Below are positions 9,113-18,662 of a stretch of 64,000 nt of DNA, one piece after another. Below the pieces are notes generated by a model. That model was not told the DNA's origin. It saw nothing but the letters and a program-made list of their open reading frames with translations, and ran no database searches. The position numbers and the translations under genes were made by a program. Each line of letters starts with the position of its first letter. Position 1 is the first letter of the stretch. Source of the stretch: JASDSY01 sp041441465. Lineage in GTDB: Bacteria; Muiribacteriota; UBA9980. The stretch lies in assembly GCA_041441465.1 (NCBI GenBank), contig JASDSY010000002.1:1-64000 (forward strand), read 5' to 3'.

Positions 9113-10441
9113 ATGAATGAAATAAAAGAGACCGAACGCGTTGAAAATGAAACTGACAAAAGCCTGAATTCAATATATGACGAAAAATACCGGCATGAAG
9201 CCGAGGAATTTTTTTCAAGGATCTTTAACCCTGAAAAATTTTTCGTTATGAATGAATACCTCGCTAAAAAATATATTGAAACCCTTGTAAGAGTGCTTGG
9301 TATTAAAGAGGCCGAAAAAATTCCCGCAGCGGGCAATTATAGAATCGATAAATCCGGCTATTGCCCTGAAATAGCTGAAATATTAAACATGCCGTATTAT
9401 ATGTATCTCGCGCCGTCTGTCTACTATTGTATTATAGTGTCGCCTGAGCAAAAAAATTCCATGCTTATAAATAACTCATTCTCGTTTCTCGAAGAATGCC
9501 TTGACTACGCCTATAATAAATACGACGAAACAGTTAAATTTATCACTAAGGAAGATATAGCGCTTATACAGCTTAAATTCAACGTTAATAACCTCGGGGA
9601 TTTGAGTAAAATCCACAGGCTGAAAAGCGTTAATATGCGTATTGACACGATAAGCGGCCGCCTCGAGGATGTCGAAAAACTGAAAAAAATGCACCGTGAC
9701 CTCGCGCTGAACGATAACTTGCTCGATGATTCGTTTATTAATAAAATGACTGAACTTATAAAAAAGACAGGCAATATAAAAAATATTATGCCGCGCCTTT
9801 TTACCGATGACAGCTCGATGGTTTTGCAATCATTTTACATTAATTTTCCTTCGCTCGTAGTCGCATTGAATGACAGGGCAAATAACGCTACGCTGCTTTT
9901 TCATAACGCGCCGGAAATGGAATCGGTGGCCGCCGAAACCGGAGTATATCCTGTATATTTAAGCAAACAGAGCGTTATCGATAATCTTCAGAAACTTAAA
10001 TTCATCGATTTTCATTCAAATGCCGCATATATCGATCAAAAAATAAGGGACCTCGAAGAATTGTTTTTGATGAAAAAAGGCTATGATATTAATAATATGT
10101 CTAAATTCGAGTTTGAACGGCTGCGTTCAGAGAAAAGTTCGGAAATGCCCGAATTGATAAACGAACTGCATGAGTACAAATCGCATATTGAATGGAGAGG
10201 CGGCAAGGGCTCTAAAAATAGCTCCGAATTTAAATTATCGCCTGACGCTAAGATGATTCTGGCTTTCGCTAAAGAGGAATTTAATGTGGTAAATAAACTT
10301 TTGTGCGTTTTCGATAAGAGCAACTTCTTGAGACGATACTATTGCGAGCGCGCCGAGCTTATGTTTGAAATTGAAAAATTGCCGCTTTATCATAAGTACT
10401 ATATATTAAAAAAACTAGCGGGCGACCTCAACCGCGACTGA
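9113..10441 (+). CDS. Unknown protein, third gene of AAA+ cluster
   Basis: 442 residues without signal peptide or membrane helix. Predicted largely helical, with charged stretches likely to form coiled coil around residues 170-235 and 300-360. No recognised domain. It begins eight bases after the ATPase stop, so it belongs to the same transcription unit. It is similar in size and composition to the first gene of the cluster but I see no convincing homology between them. A structural or adaptor role for the ATPase is the simplest inference. Confidence 0.8.
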   Translation: MNEIKETERVENETDKSLNSIYDEKYRHEAEEFFSRIFNPEKFFVMNEYLAKKYIETLVRVLGIKEAEKIPAAGNYRIDKSGYCPEIAEILNMPYYMYLAPSVYYCIIVSPEQKNSMLINNSFSFLEECLDYAYNKYDETVKFITKEDIALIQLKFNVNNLGDLSKIHRLKSVNMRIDTISGRLEDVEKLKKMHRDLALNDNLLDDSFINKMTELIKKTGNIKNIMPRLFTDDSSMVLQSFYINFPSLVVALNDRANNATLLFHNAPEMESVAAETGVYPVYLSKQSVIDNLQKLKFIDFHSNAAYIDQKIRDLEELFLMKKGYDINNMSKFEFERLRSEKSSEMPELINELHEYKSHIEWRGGKGSKNSSEFKLSPDAKMILAFAKEEFNVVNKLLCVFDKSNFLRRYYCERAELMFEIEKLPLYHKYYILKKLAGDLNRD

Positions 10442-10566
10442 ACCCTTAATAATCCATATTATTAGTCAGACCATAACCTGTTTTTAATAGGCTTAATATT
10501 TCAATGAGCGGAATTTTAGCGATTGTGAAATTTTATTAACTTGATAATACAATAGGAGGGTGTTTT

Positions 10567-11211
10567 ATGGTAAATAACATGATAGGTTTTGTAATATTCG
10601 CGCTTTTTATTTCGATAATCGACCGGTATTTTTCAGGCGAAAATTACAAACAGGGTGAATGGGTAAACGGCATATCGTTAAAGGCTAAAATCGGGCTTTC
10701 GATTATTATAGCGCTTACGCCTTACTTCTTTTCCGGTTTTTTTTACAGCCAGATACTATATACGCCTTTTTATATTGTAAGCATGATTGCCGGTCTTTAT
10801 CTGGGTGAATTTTTTCTCAGGTCGTATGATTGGGCCTTTAAACAGGGCGCTCAGAAAAAAGCAGAAATCGATTCTAAATCCGATGCAGCCGGAACGATTG
10901 AAAGCAATGTAAAAGCCGAACTTGTCGATAAAGCGGCTGATATGGTGAAAAATGCTATAGGCGCCGGAAATAGCGGAGATAATACAGATGCCGCCGATAA
11001 AAATAATTCAGGCGCTGAAGACGGCGGCTCGCAGAAAACAGTCGTTGACGCCATAGTCCATGCCGGCGGAGAGATTAAGGAAGGCCTTAAAAACCTGGGT
11101 GACGGCATTGCGAAAGCCTCTGAAAACGTTCTCAAAAAAGACCCGAAAGAGCCTGAAAAAAAAGATTATAAGCCGAATGACAAGTTGAACGATAAACTGA
11201 AAAATTACTAA
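10567..11211 (+). CDS. Membrane protein with charged helical tail
   Basis: 214 residues. Three hydrophobic segments (about 5-20, 40-58 and 64-82) are followed by a long hydrophilic tail rich in Ala, Lys, Glu, Asp and Asn. The tail carries amphipathic repeats such as VKAELVDKAADMVKNAIG and GGEIKEGLKNLGDGIAK, reminiscent of YtxH or LEA-like proteins, and ends in a Lys/Asp-rich stretch. AGGAGG lies eight bases before the ATG. It follows the AAA+ genes after 125 bases on the same strand and may be a membrane partner. No family assigned. Confidence 0.75.
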   Translation: MVNNMIGFVIFALFISIIDRYFSGENYKQGEWVNGISLKAKIGLSIIIALTPYFFSGFFYSQILYTPFYIVSMIAGLYLGEFFLRSYDWAFKQGAQKKAEIDSKSDAAGTIESNVKAELVDKAADMVKNAIGAGNSGDNTDAADKNNSGAEDGGSQKTVVDAIVHAGGEIKEGLKNLGDGIAKASENVLKKDPKEPEKKDYKPNDKLNDKLKNY

Positions 11212-11375
11212 AAATTTAGAGACGCATAACTACCGGGATAATAAAATCATATCAGACAAGCGTTGAAACTGCTGCAATAAACGGTTTAAATTATGCCGCT
11301 AATCTTACATTACAAATTTTTACTTGATTAAATGTTATGAAAATAAATATTTAATAATCACAAAAGGACTGCTTT

Positions 11376-12794
11376 ATGTTTAACAAAATAGGCGAGTTAT
11401 TAAATAAAATACCTTTTAAAATGCGCAAATGGCTTGTCGGCATATTCGGCGTATTTCTTTTTGGCGGCGCCATTGTGTTGATATTTCTGTATTTTTACCT
11501 TACTTCGCGGCTTTCCTATCCCGAACGTAATGTTTTATACAGGATCAACGAAAATGTTACAAATTATGCCTCGAGCACGCAATATCATCCGGACCGCCTT
11601 TCGATCGCATCGATTTCGGAAGGAACTGTAGGGGCCGGTTATGACGATTCCAGCGCTGGAAAACATCAATTAAAAGCTATAATAGCCACATCCAAGCGCC
11701 GCGAAACCGGTGTGGTGGATGAATATGAACTTTTGAATACATCGTATCAAAGGATAGCCACGGCTAACACTAAATCCGAAAAATCACGTTCTTTTTTCGA
11801 CGTGTCGCGTTCGAATTACATTGAAAATGTCGCAAGCTTTGTCAATCCGGCATCTAATACCGAAGAGGTAAAAATAATAACGCTCGAAAAAGCCCATGAA
11901 ATAGCGTCATCGGTTGATGCCGACACTTACGTTATGGAGGGCGGCAAACCGGTTCATAAATACAGATTAACCGACGGACGGCGCTATATGGGATTATTCG
12001 GCGACAGGTTCAGATTTTCGACAAAACTTTTCGAGGCTGCGAACGGCAATAACTTTAAGCAGATATACGGTTCGAGGGAATCCGGCCTTTTTGGGCTTAT
12101 GCCGCAGGGCTCTAATTATTCATTCTTTAAGGACCCTGAAACTTTTTTCGAAACCGTGAGCGGATATTTTTCAGATAACTCGCAGAAAAGTACGTCCGAA
12201 GTTTATAATTTTAAAATTACTCAGTTCTGGGATACGTTTCCATGGCGCACCCTTAACGGCGGCTATAAAATTATTGATAAAACCGGTGAATTAGCGATGA
12301 TAAAAATCGAAGATTTCTGGTTTAATTATGATAATGACGTTGTTTATTGGTATTATCTGGATAAGGACGGCAGCGGCGTTATAGATGAAAAAAATGAGTG
12401 CGTCGGTAAAGTGCTGTTTTCCGTTATGTCTAAAGCGGATGATGCCCGGGCGGGCGGCGGCAAAGAAAATAAAGATATCTCATATACCGTAAATTATTCA
12501 TTCATGGCCGGTTCTAACGTAAGCACAGCTGCTGCTGATTTCATATTGTGCGGCGATATCGAGGTAATGATGCCGGATCAGATTTTTGACGGGTTCGGCC
12601 AGCATTCGTACCTTGGATATGTCGAGGAAAAACGCGACGATATTATGCTTTACCTTGACAGGAGCGTTGAAAATCTTGACCGCACCATAAAAGAAGATGA
12701 TACGCTAGGCAGCAAGAAATCGATTGTAAGACTGTTAAAGGCCGCTTCGCGTAAATACTCGCCGGAAATCGCGGCTAAATTCGAAATTAATTAA
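11376..12794 (+). CDS. Membrane-anchored protein with EF-hand-like calcium loop
   Basis: 472 residues. A basic N-terminus (KMRKW) precedes one transmembrane helix (about 22-44), so the remaining 425 residues should lie outside the cytoplasm. Near residue 330 the segment DKDGSGVIDEKNE fits the DxDxSGxxD calcium-binding loop of EF-hand and dockerin-like proteins, although position 12 of a canonical loop would be N rather than E. Otherwise no domain is recognised. AAAGGA precedes the ATG. It is followed after 34 bases by the PAP2 phosphatase, suggesting co-transcription and a cell-envelope role. Confidence 0.78.
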   Translation: MFNKIGELLNKIPFKMRKWLVGIFGVFLFGGAIVLIFLYFYLTSRLSYPERNVLYRINENVTNYASSTQYHPDRLSIASISEGTVGAGYDDSSAGKHQLKAIIATSKRRETGVVDEYELLNTSYQRIATANTKSEKSRSFFDVSRSNYIENVASFVNPASNTEEVKIITLEKAHEIASSVDADTYVMEGGKPVHKYRLTDGRRYMGLFGDRFRFSTKLFEAANGNNFKQIYGSRESGLFGLMPQGSNYSFFKDPETFFETVSGYFSDNSQKSTSEVYNFKITQFWDTFPWRTLNGGYKIIDKTGELAMIKIEDFWFNYDNDVVYWYYLDKDGSGVIDEKNECVGKVLFSVMSKADDARAGGGKENKDISYTVNYSFMAGSNVSTAAADFILCGDIEVMMPDQIFDGFGQHSYLGYVEEKRDDIMLYLDRSVENLDRTIKEDDTLGSKKSIVRLLKAASRKYSPEIAAKFEIN

Positions 12795-12828
12795 GCTGAA
12801 AATCTATAATAATACAGGGGCTGAAAAT

Positions 12829-13542
12829 TTGAAGATGCTTTTTAAATATAGAATGGTAATGCTTGCAGGTCTTATTATATTGAGTTTTATAGTAGGAATG
12901 CGTTTGTTGGAAAATTTTGACATAAATGTTACTAAATCCATTCAGGGTTTTATTTTGCAAAAATTCGACGCCGGATCGGTGCTTGCGTTTGATTATATCA
13001 CACTTTTTTTTACGATCATAGGAAGCGGCGAAATAACCGGAATTATAGCGCTTCTTATCGCCGGCATGTTTTTAGCCCATAAAAGGCCTAAAGACGCGTT
13101 CTTTTTTTTGTTCTTTTTCGGATTGTCGGTGATTATCGAACTTGCCCTGAAAAATGTAGTGCCGCAGCCTAAAGTTTTTCCTGAATTCAGAAGGGGACTT
13201 ATGCCGCCTATACCAATTTATTCGCCGTTTACGCTATACGCATACCCGTCCGGCCATGCCACGCGCACAATAATTTTGATGGGAATAGTTTATTATTTCA
13301 TCAGCAACCTTGAATATTCTAAAATTGCAAATAACCTCTGCGGTGCCAGGCATAAATTTCTTTTTCTTCTGGCTAAAATTTCAATCGTATTAACTTCTTT
13401 TTTTATGCTTATCTCGCGCGTTTACGAAGGCGCACACTGGACCTGCGATATAATTGGCGGTATTTTTCTTGGAAGTTATCTGCTGCTGGCTATAATCGAA
13501 AAAATAAAACCCGAAAAAGTTAAAATTTCAGATGATAAATAA
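12829..13542 (+). CDS. PAP2-family membrane phosphatase
   Basis: 237 residues with five or six transmembrane helices and the PAP2 phosphatase signature: YPSGHATR (motif 2) and SRVYEGAHWTCD (motif 3, SRx5Hx3D). Motif 1 is only loosely kept (KNVVPQPKV instead of Kx6RP), so activity is likely but not certain. Family members dephosphorylate lipid phosphates such as undecaprenyl pyrophosphate or phosphatidate at the membrane. The start is TTG at 12829, eight bases after AGGGG; an ATG six bases in is possible but too far from that site. Last gene of the plus-strand block, closed by the terminator at 13583. Confidence 0.85.
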   Translation: MKMLFKYRMVMLAGLIILSFIVGMRLLENFDINVTKSIQGFILQKFDAGSVLAFDYITLFFTIIGSGEITGIIALLIAGMFLAHKRPKDAFFFLFFFGLSVIIELALKNVVPQPKVFPEFRRGLMPPIPIYSPFTLYAYPSGHATRTIILMGIVYYFISNLEYSKIANNLCGARHKFLFLLAKISIVLTSFFMLISRVYEGAHWTCDIIGGIFLGSYLLLAIIEKIKPEKVKISDDK

Positions 13543-13582
13543 AAATTTAACGTTGAAATTTTATCTATGACAGGTAAAATAA

Positions 13583-13636
13583 AAATTGCCGTGTTAATTA
13601 ATTCACTTTAGTTTTCGAATTATAACGCGGCAATTT
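13583..13636. terminator. Bidirectional terminator between convergent genes
   Basis: Arms AAATTGCCG and CGGCAATTT with a second GTTA/TAAC pair inside. A-rich on the left and T-containing on the right, it can serve both the PAP2 gene and the convergent methyltransferase gene. Confidence 0.7.
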
Positions 13637-13693
13637 ATTATATTAATAGATATTTATAAAATGGGGATATATTTATCAGTTTTTTTTCCTGGC

Positions 13694-14629
13694 TTATTTA
13701 AAGCCTCTTTTTTCGCATATTATTCCGTAATTTTTCCTTGATATTTCAGTTTCGAACCCGGCTTCGCGGAGTCTTTTGTTAATTCCGCCGAAGTGCTTTT
13801 TGCCGAAAGCGGAATCCGGGTCGCCTATGTAGTGGAACATTTTGCCGTTATATTGCAGCACCCTGAAAGCGTTATTATAAAATTCTTCAGAATATAACTC
13901 GCCGGCGTGTGAAAATCTTGGCGGATCATGCACGATGGCGTCAAATTGCCCGTCGCTGAAATTTTTAATGGCGTCAAATACGCTTCCGGAGTTTGATTGT
14001 ATTCTGGAATCAGTGAAAAATTCCGCGGACCATGGGTTCAACGCGGCAGTTTTGAGTACTGCCGGGTTTCTTTCAAATGACTGGACTGATTTTGCGCCGT
14101 GCCTGACCGCGATTATAGCTGTGTATCCAAGGCCTGTGCAGGTGTCGAGAACTGACATGCCGCGTTTTACGATGTCCTGGACCTTGCATGCGGAATCTTT
14201 CCACGGGCTTATCCCCTGGCTGCGGTGCATTTTGACTCCGTCAATTTCCATTGTCGGTGCGTCATCGGTGAATACCAATTTTACGTTTCCGAATTCAGAA
14301 TTGAAATGAACAGGTTTGGCTTCGAGATTTTTAAAGTCGACGGCGAATATTTTGTTGTCTTCGCTTCTTAAAAGATCAATAAGCTTTTGATTAATTAAGA
14401 TTTCATCGACGGTTTCATCGCCGTGTACCGCTATGCCGTATTTATTTTTTAAAAGAAAGCCGTCGGGGGTTTTTTGAAGTTTATAATTCTGGCATGTGAG
14501 ATTTAAATCCAGACTGCATACAATTTCGGCTTCGCCTGATTTCGAATAATTATTGAACGCGAATTCAAAACTTGTTATAAGTTCGGAGTGAAAAAAAGCG
14601 TACCCTTTATATAGATTTGTTTTTGCCAT
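13694..14629 (-). CDS. SAM-dependent methyltransferase, archaeal COG2521 type
   Basis: 311 residues. The C-terminal half is a Rossmann-fold methyltransferase: motif I VLDTCTGLGYTA, motif II acidic residue in SFERNP, and motif IV HDPPRFS followed by AGELYSEEFYNNAFRVLQ. The combination DTCTGLGYTA, NPWS and HDPPRFSxAGELYS is the signature I associate with COG2521, predicted methyltransferases found mainly in archaea. The substrate is unknown; a DPP motif is compatible with a base or amine nitrogen. I take ATG at 14629, nine bases after AAAAGGTG; a GTG at 14641 lies inside that site. Single gene, convergent with the PAP2 block. Archaeal ancestry is inference from motif memory. Confidence 0.82.
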   Translation of the reverse strand: MAKTNLYKGYAFFHSELITSFEFAFNNYSKSGEAEIVCSLDLNLTCQNYKLQKTPDGFLLKNKYGIAVHGDETVDEILINQKLIDLLRSEDNKIFAVDFKNLEAKPVHFNSEFGNVKLVFTDDAPTMEIDGVKMHRSQGISPWKDSACKVQDIVKRGMSVLDTCTGLGYTAIIAVRHGAKSVQSFERNPAVLKTAALNPWSAEFFTDSRIQSNSGSVFDAIKNFSDGQFDAIVHDPPRFSHAGELYSEEFYNNAFRVLQYNGKMFHYIGDPDSAFGKKHFGGINKRLREAGFETEISRKNYGIICEKRGFK

Positions 14630-14748
14630 GCGTGTTATCACCTTTTCTATTTTGAAAACTAAACAGCTGATTATACAATAATAATTTTATAATTACAAGA
14701 TTCTTCGGCGGATTATAAAAAATAAAAAATAATTTTGTTCAAGTATCA

Positions 14749-14777
14749 TTGATTTAGGTTATATTTTTTAGTATAAT
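14749..14777 (+). promoter_or_regulatory. Strong promoter upstream of kinase pair
   Basis: TTGATT (14749-14754), 17-base spacer, perfect TATAAT (14772-14777). Transcription should begin near 14784, about 170 bases before the kinase start, leaving a long leader that contains the hairpin at 14831. Confidence 0.7.
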
Positions 14778-14830
14778 ATTAAAGATAATATTATTTTGCA
14801 CTTTAAAAAGTTATTTAATTTTTGAAAACG

Positions 14831-14864
14831 AACGTGTCTGCTGATGCGGCACGCTTGTTTTTTT
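14831..14864 (+). terminator. Hairpin plus T-run in the kinase leader
   Basis: CGTGTC pairs with GGCACG (one G-U), extended by AA/TT across a bulge, followed by a run of seven T (14858-14864). It sits between a strong promoter and the kinase gene, so it either ends a short RNA of about 80 bases or attenuates the kinase operon. Confidence 0.55.
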
Positions 14865-14957
14865 GTTTTTTATTAAATTAAAAATATGTTTATTAAAAAA
14901 TTAAAATTAAAGTTTTGTATTAACTATTAATAATTTTTTACTGATAAAATCAAAACT

Positions 14958-16682
14958 ATGAATATGGAATATTTTAATTTAAAAACTTCAGAACCGATTT
15001 CAGAAGTATCCGTCAAGAATTTGAAAAGTGATGAGAGTTATTTTTCAAATGTTTTTGAGGCGCTTGCCTGCGTATTGAAAAATTCGCATAACGGTATGCT
15101 TGTGTTTCGGGCTGTATATTCTGAAGATTCAGAAATTATTGACTTTGAGTGCGTATTCGCTAATCCTTCGGCGGAAAACATATTTTCCGTACACGGCTGC
15201 CTCGCCGGACGCAGATTACTTAAAGACTTTACTCAATTAAATGATGGCTCATTTTTCGAATTTTGTAAGAAAGTCGTATTTGACGGCAAAACGGTTGATT
15301 ATGAACACGGCTTTGTTGTAGACGATTCTCAAAAATGGTTCCGGTCAGTCGTAATGAAAAACGGCTCCGGCATTGTCATTAACATTTCCGATATAACGAA
15401 TCAAAAAAAAGACAAAATTGAATTGCAATACATGATTGCGATCAATGAAATAATAACCCAGATTTCGACTAAATTCATAAATGTGAACGTCGTCGAAATA
15501 GATAATGAAATAAAAACCGCGCTTGATTATTTGAGCGAGTTTTTAAATATCGATTATTCTTATTTTTTCTGGATAAATTCAGATAAGGATTATATAAAAA
15601 GCATATATTCTAATTCTCATGGAAACGCTGCCGAGCTTATCGCGCCTTTTTATGACATTGAAATTTCAAAATTATCCGGTATATTAAGCATAATTCATGA
15701 GTCAGTCGAACTTGACAATTTAAATGTAATTTATGAAATATTGCAAAATTGCGGCACTGATATAGAAGTTGAGTTTTTCAAGATTTTAAAAAATAAAGCT
15801 GAAGACATATTTATTGTTCCGGTTCTCTATGCAAACCGTTTGAACGGCTTTTTAATACTTGCTTTTTCAGCCGGAACACGAAAATTGGCCAAGCAGATTA
15901 TTTCATTTTCGAAGGTGCTCGGCGAAATATTCGCCAACGCGCTGATAAGAAAACAATCCGAAGAAAAGCTTCTCAGATTTAACGATGAATTGGAACAGAC
16001 GGTTTTAAGAAGAACAAACGAGCTTCAGTCGTCATTAAAAGAAAAGGAAATCCTGCTAAAAGAAGTTCATCACAGGGTTAAAAATAATCTTCAGATTATA
16101 ACAAGCATACTTAAATTACAGTCAGCTAACATAAAAAATCCCGAAATGGCCAATTTATTCAAAATTGTTACCGGTCGTATAAAAACGATGGCGCTGATGC
16201 ATGAAAAACTCTACCAGTCTTCCGATTTGGCTAATATTAATTTTTCCGAATACATCAAAAATCTCGCCAATTATATTTATAACACTTTTTGCGAGTATGT
16301 GAATGATATAGAGTTTGAGGTAAATTCCAGTGAAAATATTTTATTGGACGTTGATTCGGCGATTTCGTGCGGGCTGATAATTAACGAGCTGGTTACTAAC
16401 GCGCTTAAATACGCCTTTAAAGATAAGGGAAACGGCAAAATAATAATAAATTTTATGTATTATAATGATGCGGAATGCGTTTTAAATGATGAACAGAATT
16501 GCCGAAAGTATAATTATTTGTTGAGCGTCGGCGATAACGGGTCAGGGATCGAAGATGGTTATGATATAAAAAATTCAGGGACGCTCGGTATGCAGATTGT
16601 AATGAGCCTTGTTGAAGAATTAGAAGGAAAATTGGAAATCGATAATTCTAATAACGGGTTAAGATTTAATATCTTTTTTTAA
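14958..16682 (+). CDS. Soluble sensor histidine kinase, HisKA_2 type
   Basis: 574 residues and no membrane helix. A PAS-like domain (about 35-150), a GAF-like region (155-330), a short coiled coil, then a HisKA_2/HATPase core: KEVHHRVKNNLQ with the phosphorylated histidine at 371-372, and the ATP-binding N box (IINELVTNALKYAF) and G box (VGDNGSGIED). HisKA_2 kinases usually signal to stand-alone or atypical response regulators. The gene is followed 42 bases later by a receiver-containing hybrid kinase, its probable partner. It likely senses a cytoplasmic ligand through the PAS or GAF region. Confidence 0.92.
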   Translation: MNMEYFNLKTSEPISEVSVKNLKSDESYFSNVFEALACVLKNSHNGMLVFRAVYSEDSEIIDFECVFANPSAENIFSVHGCLAGRRLLKDFTQLNDGSFFEFCKKVVFDGKTVDYEHGFVVDDSQKWFRSVVMKNGSGIVINISDITNQKKDKIELQYMIAINEIITQISTKFINVNVVEIDNEIKTALDYLSEFLNIDYSYFFWINSDKDYIKSIYSNSHGNAAELIAPFYDIEISKLSGILSIIHESVELDNLNVIYEILQNCGTDIEVEFFKILKNKAEDIFIVPVLYANRLNGFLILAFSAGTRKLAKQIISFSKVLGEIFANALIRKQSEEKLLRFNDELEQTVLRRTNELQSSLKEKEILLKEVHHRVKNNLQIITSILKLQSANIKNPEMANLFKIVTGRIKTMALMHEKLYQSSDLANINFSEYIKNLANYIYNTFCEYVNDIEFEVNSSENILLDVDSAISCGLIINELVTNALKYAFKDKGNGKIIINFMYYNDAECVLNDEQNCRKYNYLLSVGDNGSGIEDGYDIKNSGTLGMQIVMSLVEELEGKLEIDNSNNGLRFNIFF

Positions 16683-16724
16683 AATATAAAATGCCCTGAG
16701 GCATAAGTTTTGTGGAGTATAATT

Positions 16725-18635
16725 GTGTGTGTAACAACTAAAATTCAGATTGTCGAAGATAAGGTAATTGTCGCCCGCGATATTCAAAATACCCTTAAAA
16801 ATTTTGGATATTACGTTTCGGCGGTTTCGCATTCAGGCGAAGATGCAGTAAAAAAAGTAAGCGAAACTACGCCTGATCTTATACTTATGGATGTCATGCT
16901 TAACGGCCGGATGGATGGTATTTCCGCGGCTGAGACAATTAAAAATAATTATGATATCCCGATCATATACCTTACGTCATATTCAAACGAAGAAACAATG
17001 CAGCGCGCACAGAAAACTCAGCCGTATGGTTATATATTAAAACCTTTTGAGGACCGTGAGCTTAATATAGCCATTCAAATAGCACTTTGCAAACATAAGC
17101 TTGAAAAAAAATTAAAAGAAAGCGAATCTTATTACAGGGCGCTTTTTAATAAAGTCAGCGACGCTGTCATTGTTATATCTATCGATAAGACAAATAACGG
17201 AAATTTCATGCATATAGAAGATGTCAATAACGTAGCCGTGAAACTTCTAGGAATGACGCGCGAGAATATATTAAATACCGATGCGCGGAATATTTTAAAG
17301 GAAAATATCGCTGAACTCGAGTCTAATTTTATAGCCGGTAAGACGATAAGAGGCAAATCTACAATATATTCTTATGATTTTACGCGCAGGATCCCTGTCG
17401 AATATGTTATCGAGCCGTTCGAATTCAACGGCCGCTATTTCAAAATATATATAGCGCACGATATTTCCGAACGCGTAAAAATAGAAAAAGAAATGTTGAA
17501 AATTGAAAAACTCGAATCATTAAGCGTTTTAACAAGCGGTATAGCGCATAACTACAACAATTTATTGACCGGTATTGTCGGCAATATTTCACTGGCGCAA
17601 ATGCAGCTTCCGGCTGATAATTCGGTTCAAAAATATCTTAAAATAGCTGAAGAAGTCGCGTTTAAGGCTAAAGACCTTACAAATCAGCTGATGACCTTTT
17701 CAATGGGCGGAAACAGCGTAAAAAAAATTGCGGCTATCGGCGATGTTATTGTTAATGCGGCTAATTTCGCTTCAAGCGGCGCTAACGTCAAATGTGTTTT
17801 TGAGGTTGCCGGTGACTTGAAACCATGCGAAATCGATGAGTCGCAAATTAACCAGGTTGTCACCAATATTGTATTGAATTCAATACAGGCGATGCCTGAA
17901 GGCGGCGTTATAAATATCAGCGCCGATAATGTCCTGATTGAAAGTGAATTTGAAAATCCATGCCAGCCCGGTGAATATGTGAAAGTTACTATCAGGGACA
18001 ATGGCATCGGGATACCGTATGAGAATTTATCCAAAATATTCGACCCTTATTTTACCACTAAACCGCTGGCTAACGGGTTCGGTCTCGCTATCGCTTATTC
18101 ATTGATAAAAAAACATAACGGTGTTATAACAGTCGATTCGCAAGTCGATAGCGGCACTACTATATGCTTCTATATCCCGGCTATTAATAAATTGCCGGAA
18201 CCGGTAAAGCAAAAAAATGAATGCGTCACTACTGAAGTTGACCTGGCCGGTAAAAGAATCTTAATTTTAGACGATGACGAGTCGATCCGTGAACTTATGT
18301 ATGATTTTTTCTCGCAGTACAACGCATGCGTGTACCTGGCTTCTGACGGGCTTGAAGTTATTAATAAGTATTCCGAATTTAAAAGAATAGGTACGCCTTT
18401 CGATATTTTGATACTCGACCTTACAATTCCCGGCGGTATGGGCGGCGTCGATACTATCAAGGCGCTTAAGCAAATAGACGGCAGTGTCAAAGCTATCGCG
18501 GCAAGCGGTTATTTCGCGGATTCAAAAGTTTTAAGCGACTATAAGAGCATAGGATTCCAATCTTTTATTCCGAAGCCGTGCGAACTTGAAAAACTCAAAC
18601 AAATGGTTTGCAACGTTATTAGTCTCAAATCTTAA
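16725..18635 (+). CDS. REC-PAS-histidine kinase-REC hybrid protein
   Basis: About 636 residues. N-terminal receiver with phospho-acceptor Asp in LILMDVMLNG and Lys in YILKPFE; PAS domain (about 135-245); HisKA with LTSGIAHNYNN (His near 275) and HATPase (NIVLNSIQAM, IRDNGIGIP); C-terminal receiver (LILDDDE, Asp in ILILDLTIPGG, Lys in SFIPKPCE). The N-terminal receiver can accept phosphate from the HisKA_2 kinase upstream and so gate this kinase. No DNA-binding domain. I chose GTG at 16725, seven bases after GGAG; a TTG at 16710 would add five residues. A terminator at 18663 closes the operon. Confidence 0.9.
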   Translation: MCVTTKIQIVEDKVIVARDIQNTLKNFGYYVSAVSHSGEDAVKKVSETTPDLILMDVMLNGRMDGISAAETIKNNYDIPIIYLTSYSNEETMQRAQKTQPYGYILKPFEDRELNIAIQIALCKHKLEKKLKESESYYRALFNKVSDAVIVISIDKTNNGNFMHIEDVNNVAVKLLGMTRENILNTDARNILKENIAELESNFIAGKTIRGKSTIYSYDFTRRIPVEYVIEPFEFNGRYFKIYIAHDISERVKIEKEMLKIEKLESLSVLTSGIAHNYNNLLTGIVGNISLAQMQLPADNSVQKYLKIAEEVAFKAKDLTNQLMTFSMGGNSVKKIAAIGDVIVNAANFASSGANVKCVFEVAGDLKPCEIDESQINQVVTNIVLNSIQAMPEGGVINISADNVLIESEFENPCQPGEYVKVTIRDNGIGIPYENLSKIFDPYFTTKPLANGFGLAIAYSLIKKHNGVITVDSQVDSGTTICFYIPAINKLPEPVKQKNECVTTEVDLAGKRILILDDDESIRELMYDFFSQYNACVYLASDGLEVINKYSEFKRIGTPFDILILDLTIPGGMGGVDTIKALKQIDGSVKAIAASGYFADSKVLSDYKSIGFQSFIPKPCELEKLKQMVCNVISLKS

Positions 18636-18662
18636 TTTCAGTAAATGAATTTTTATATAATG

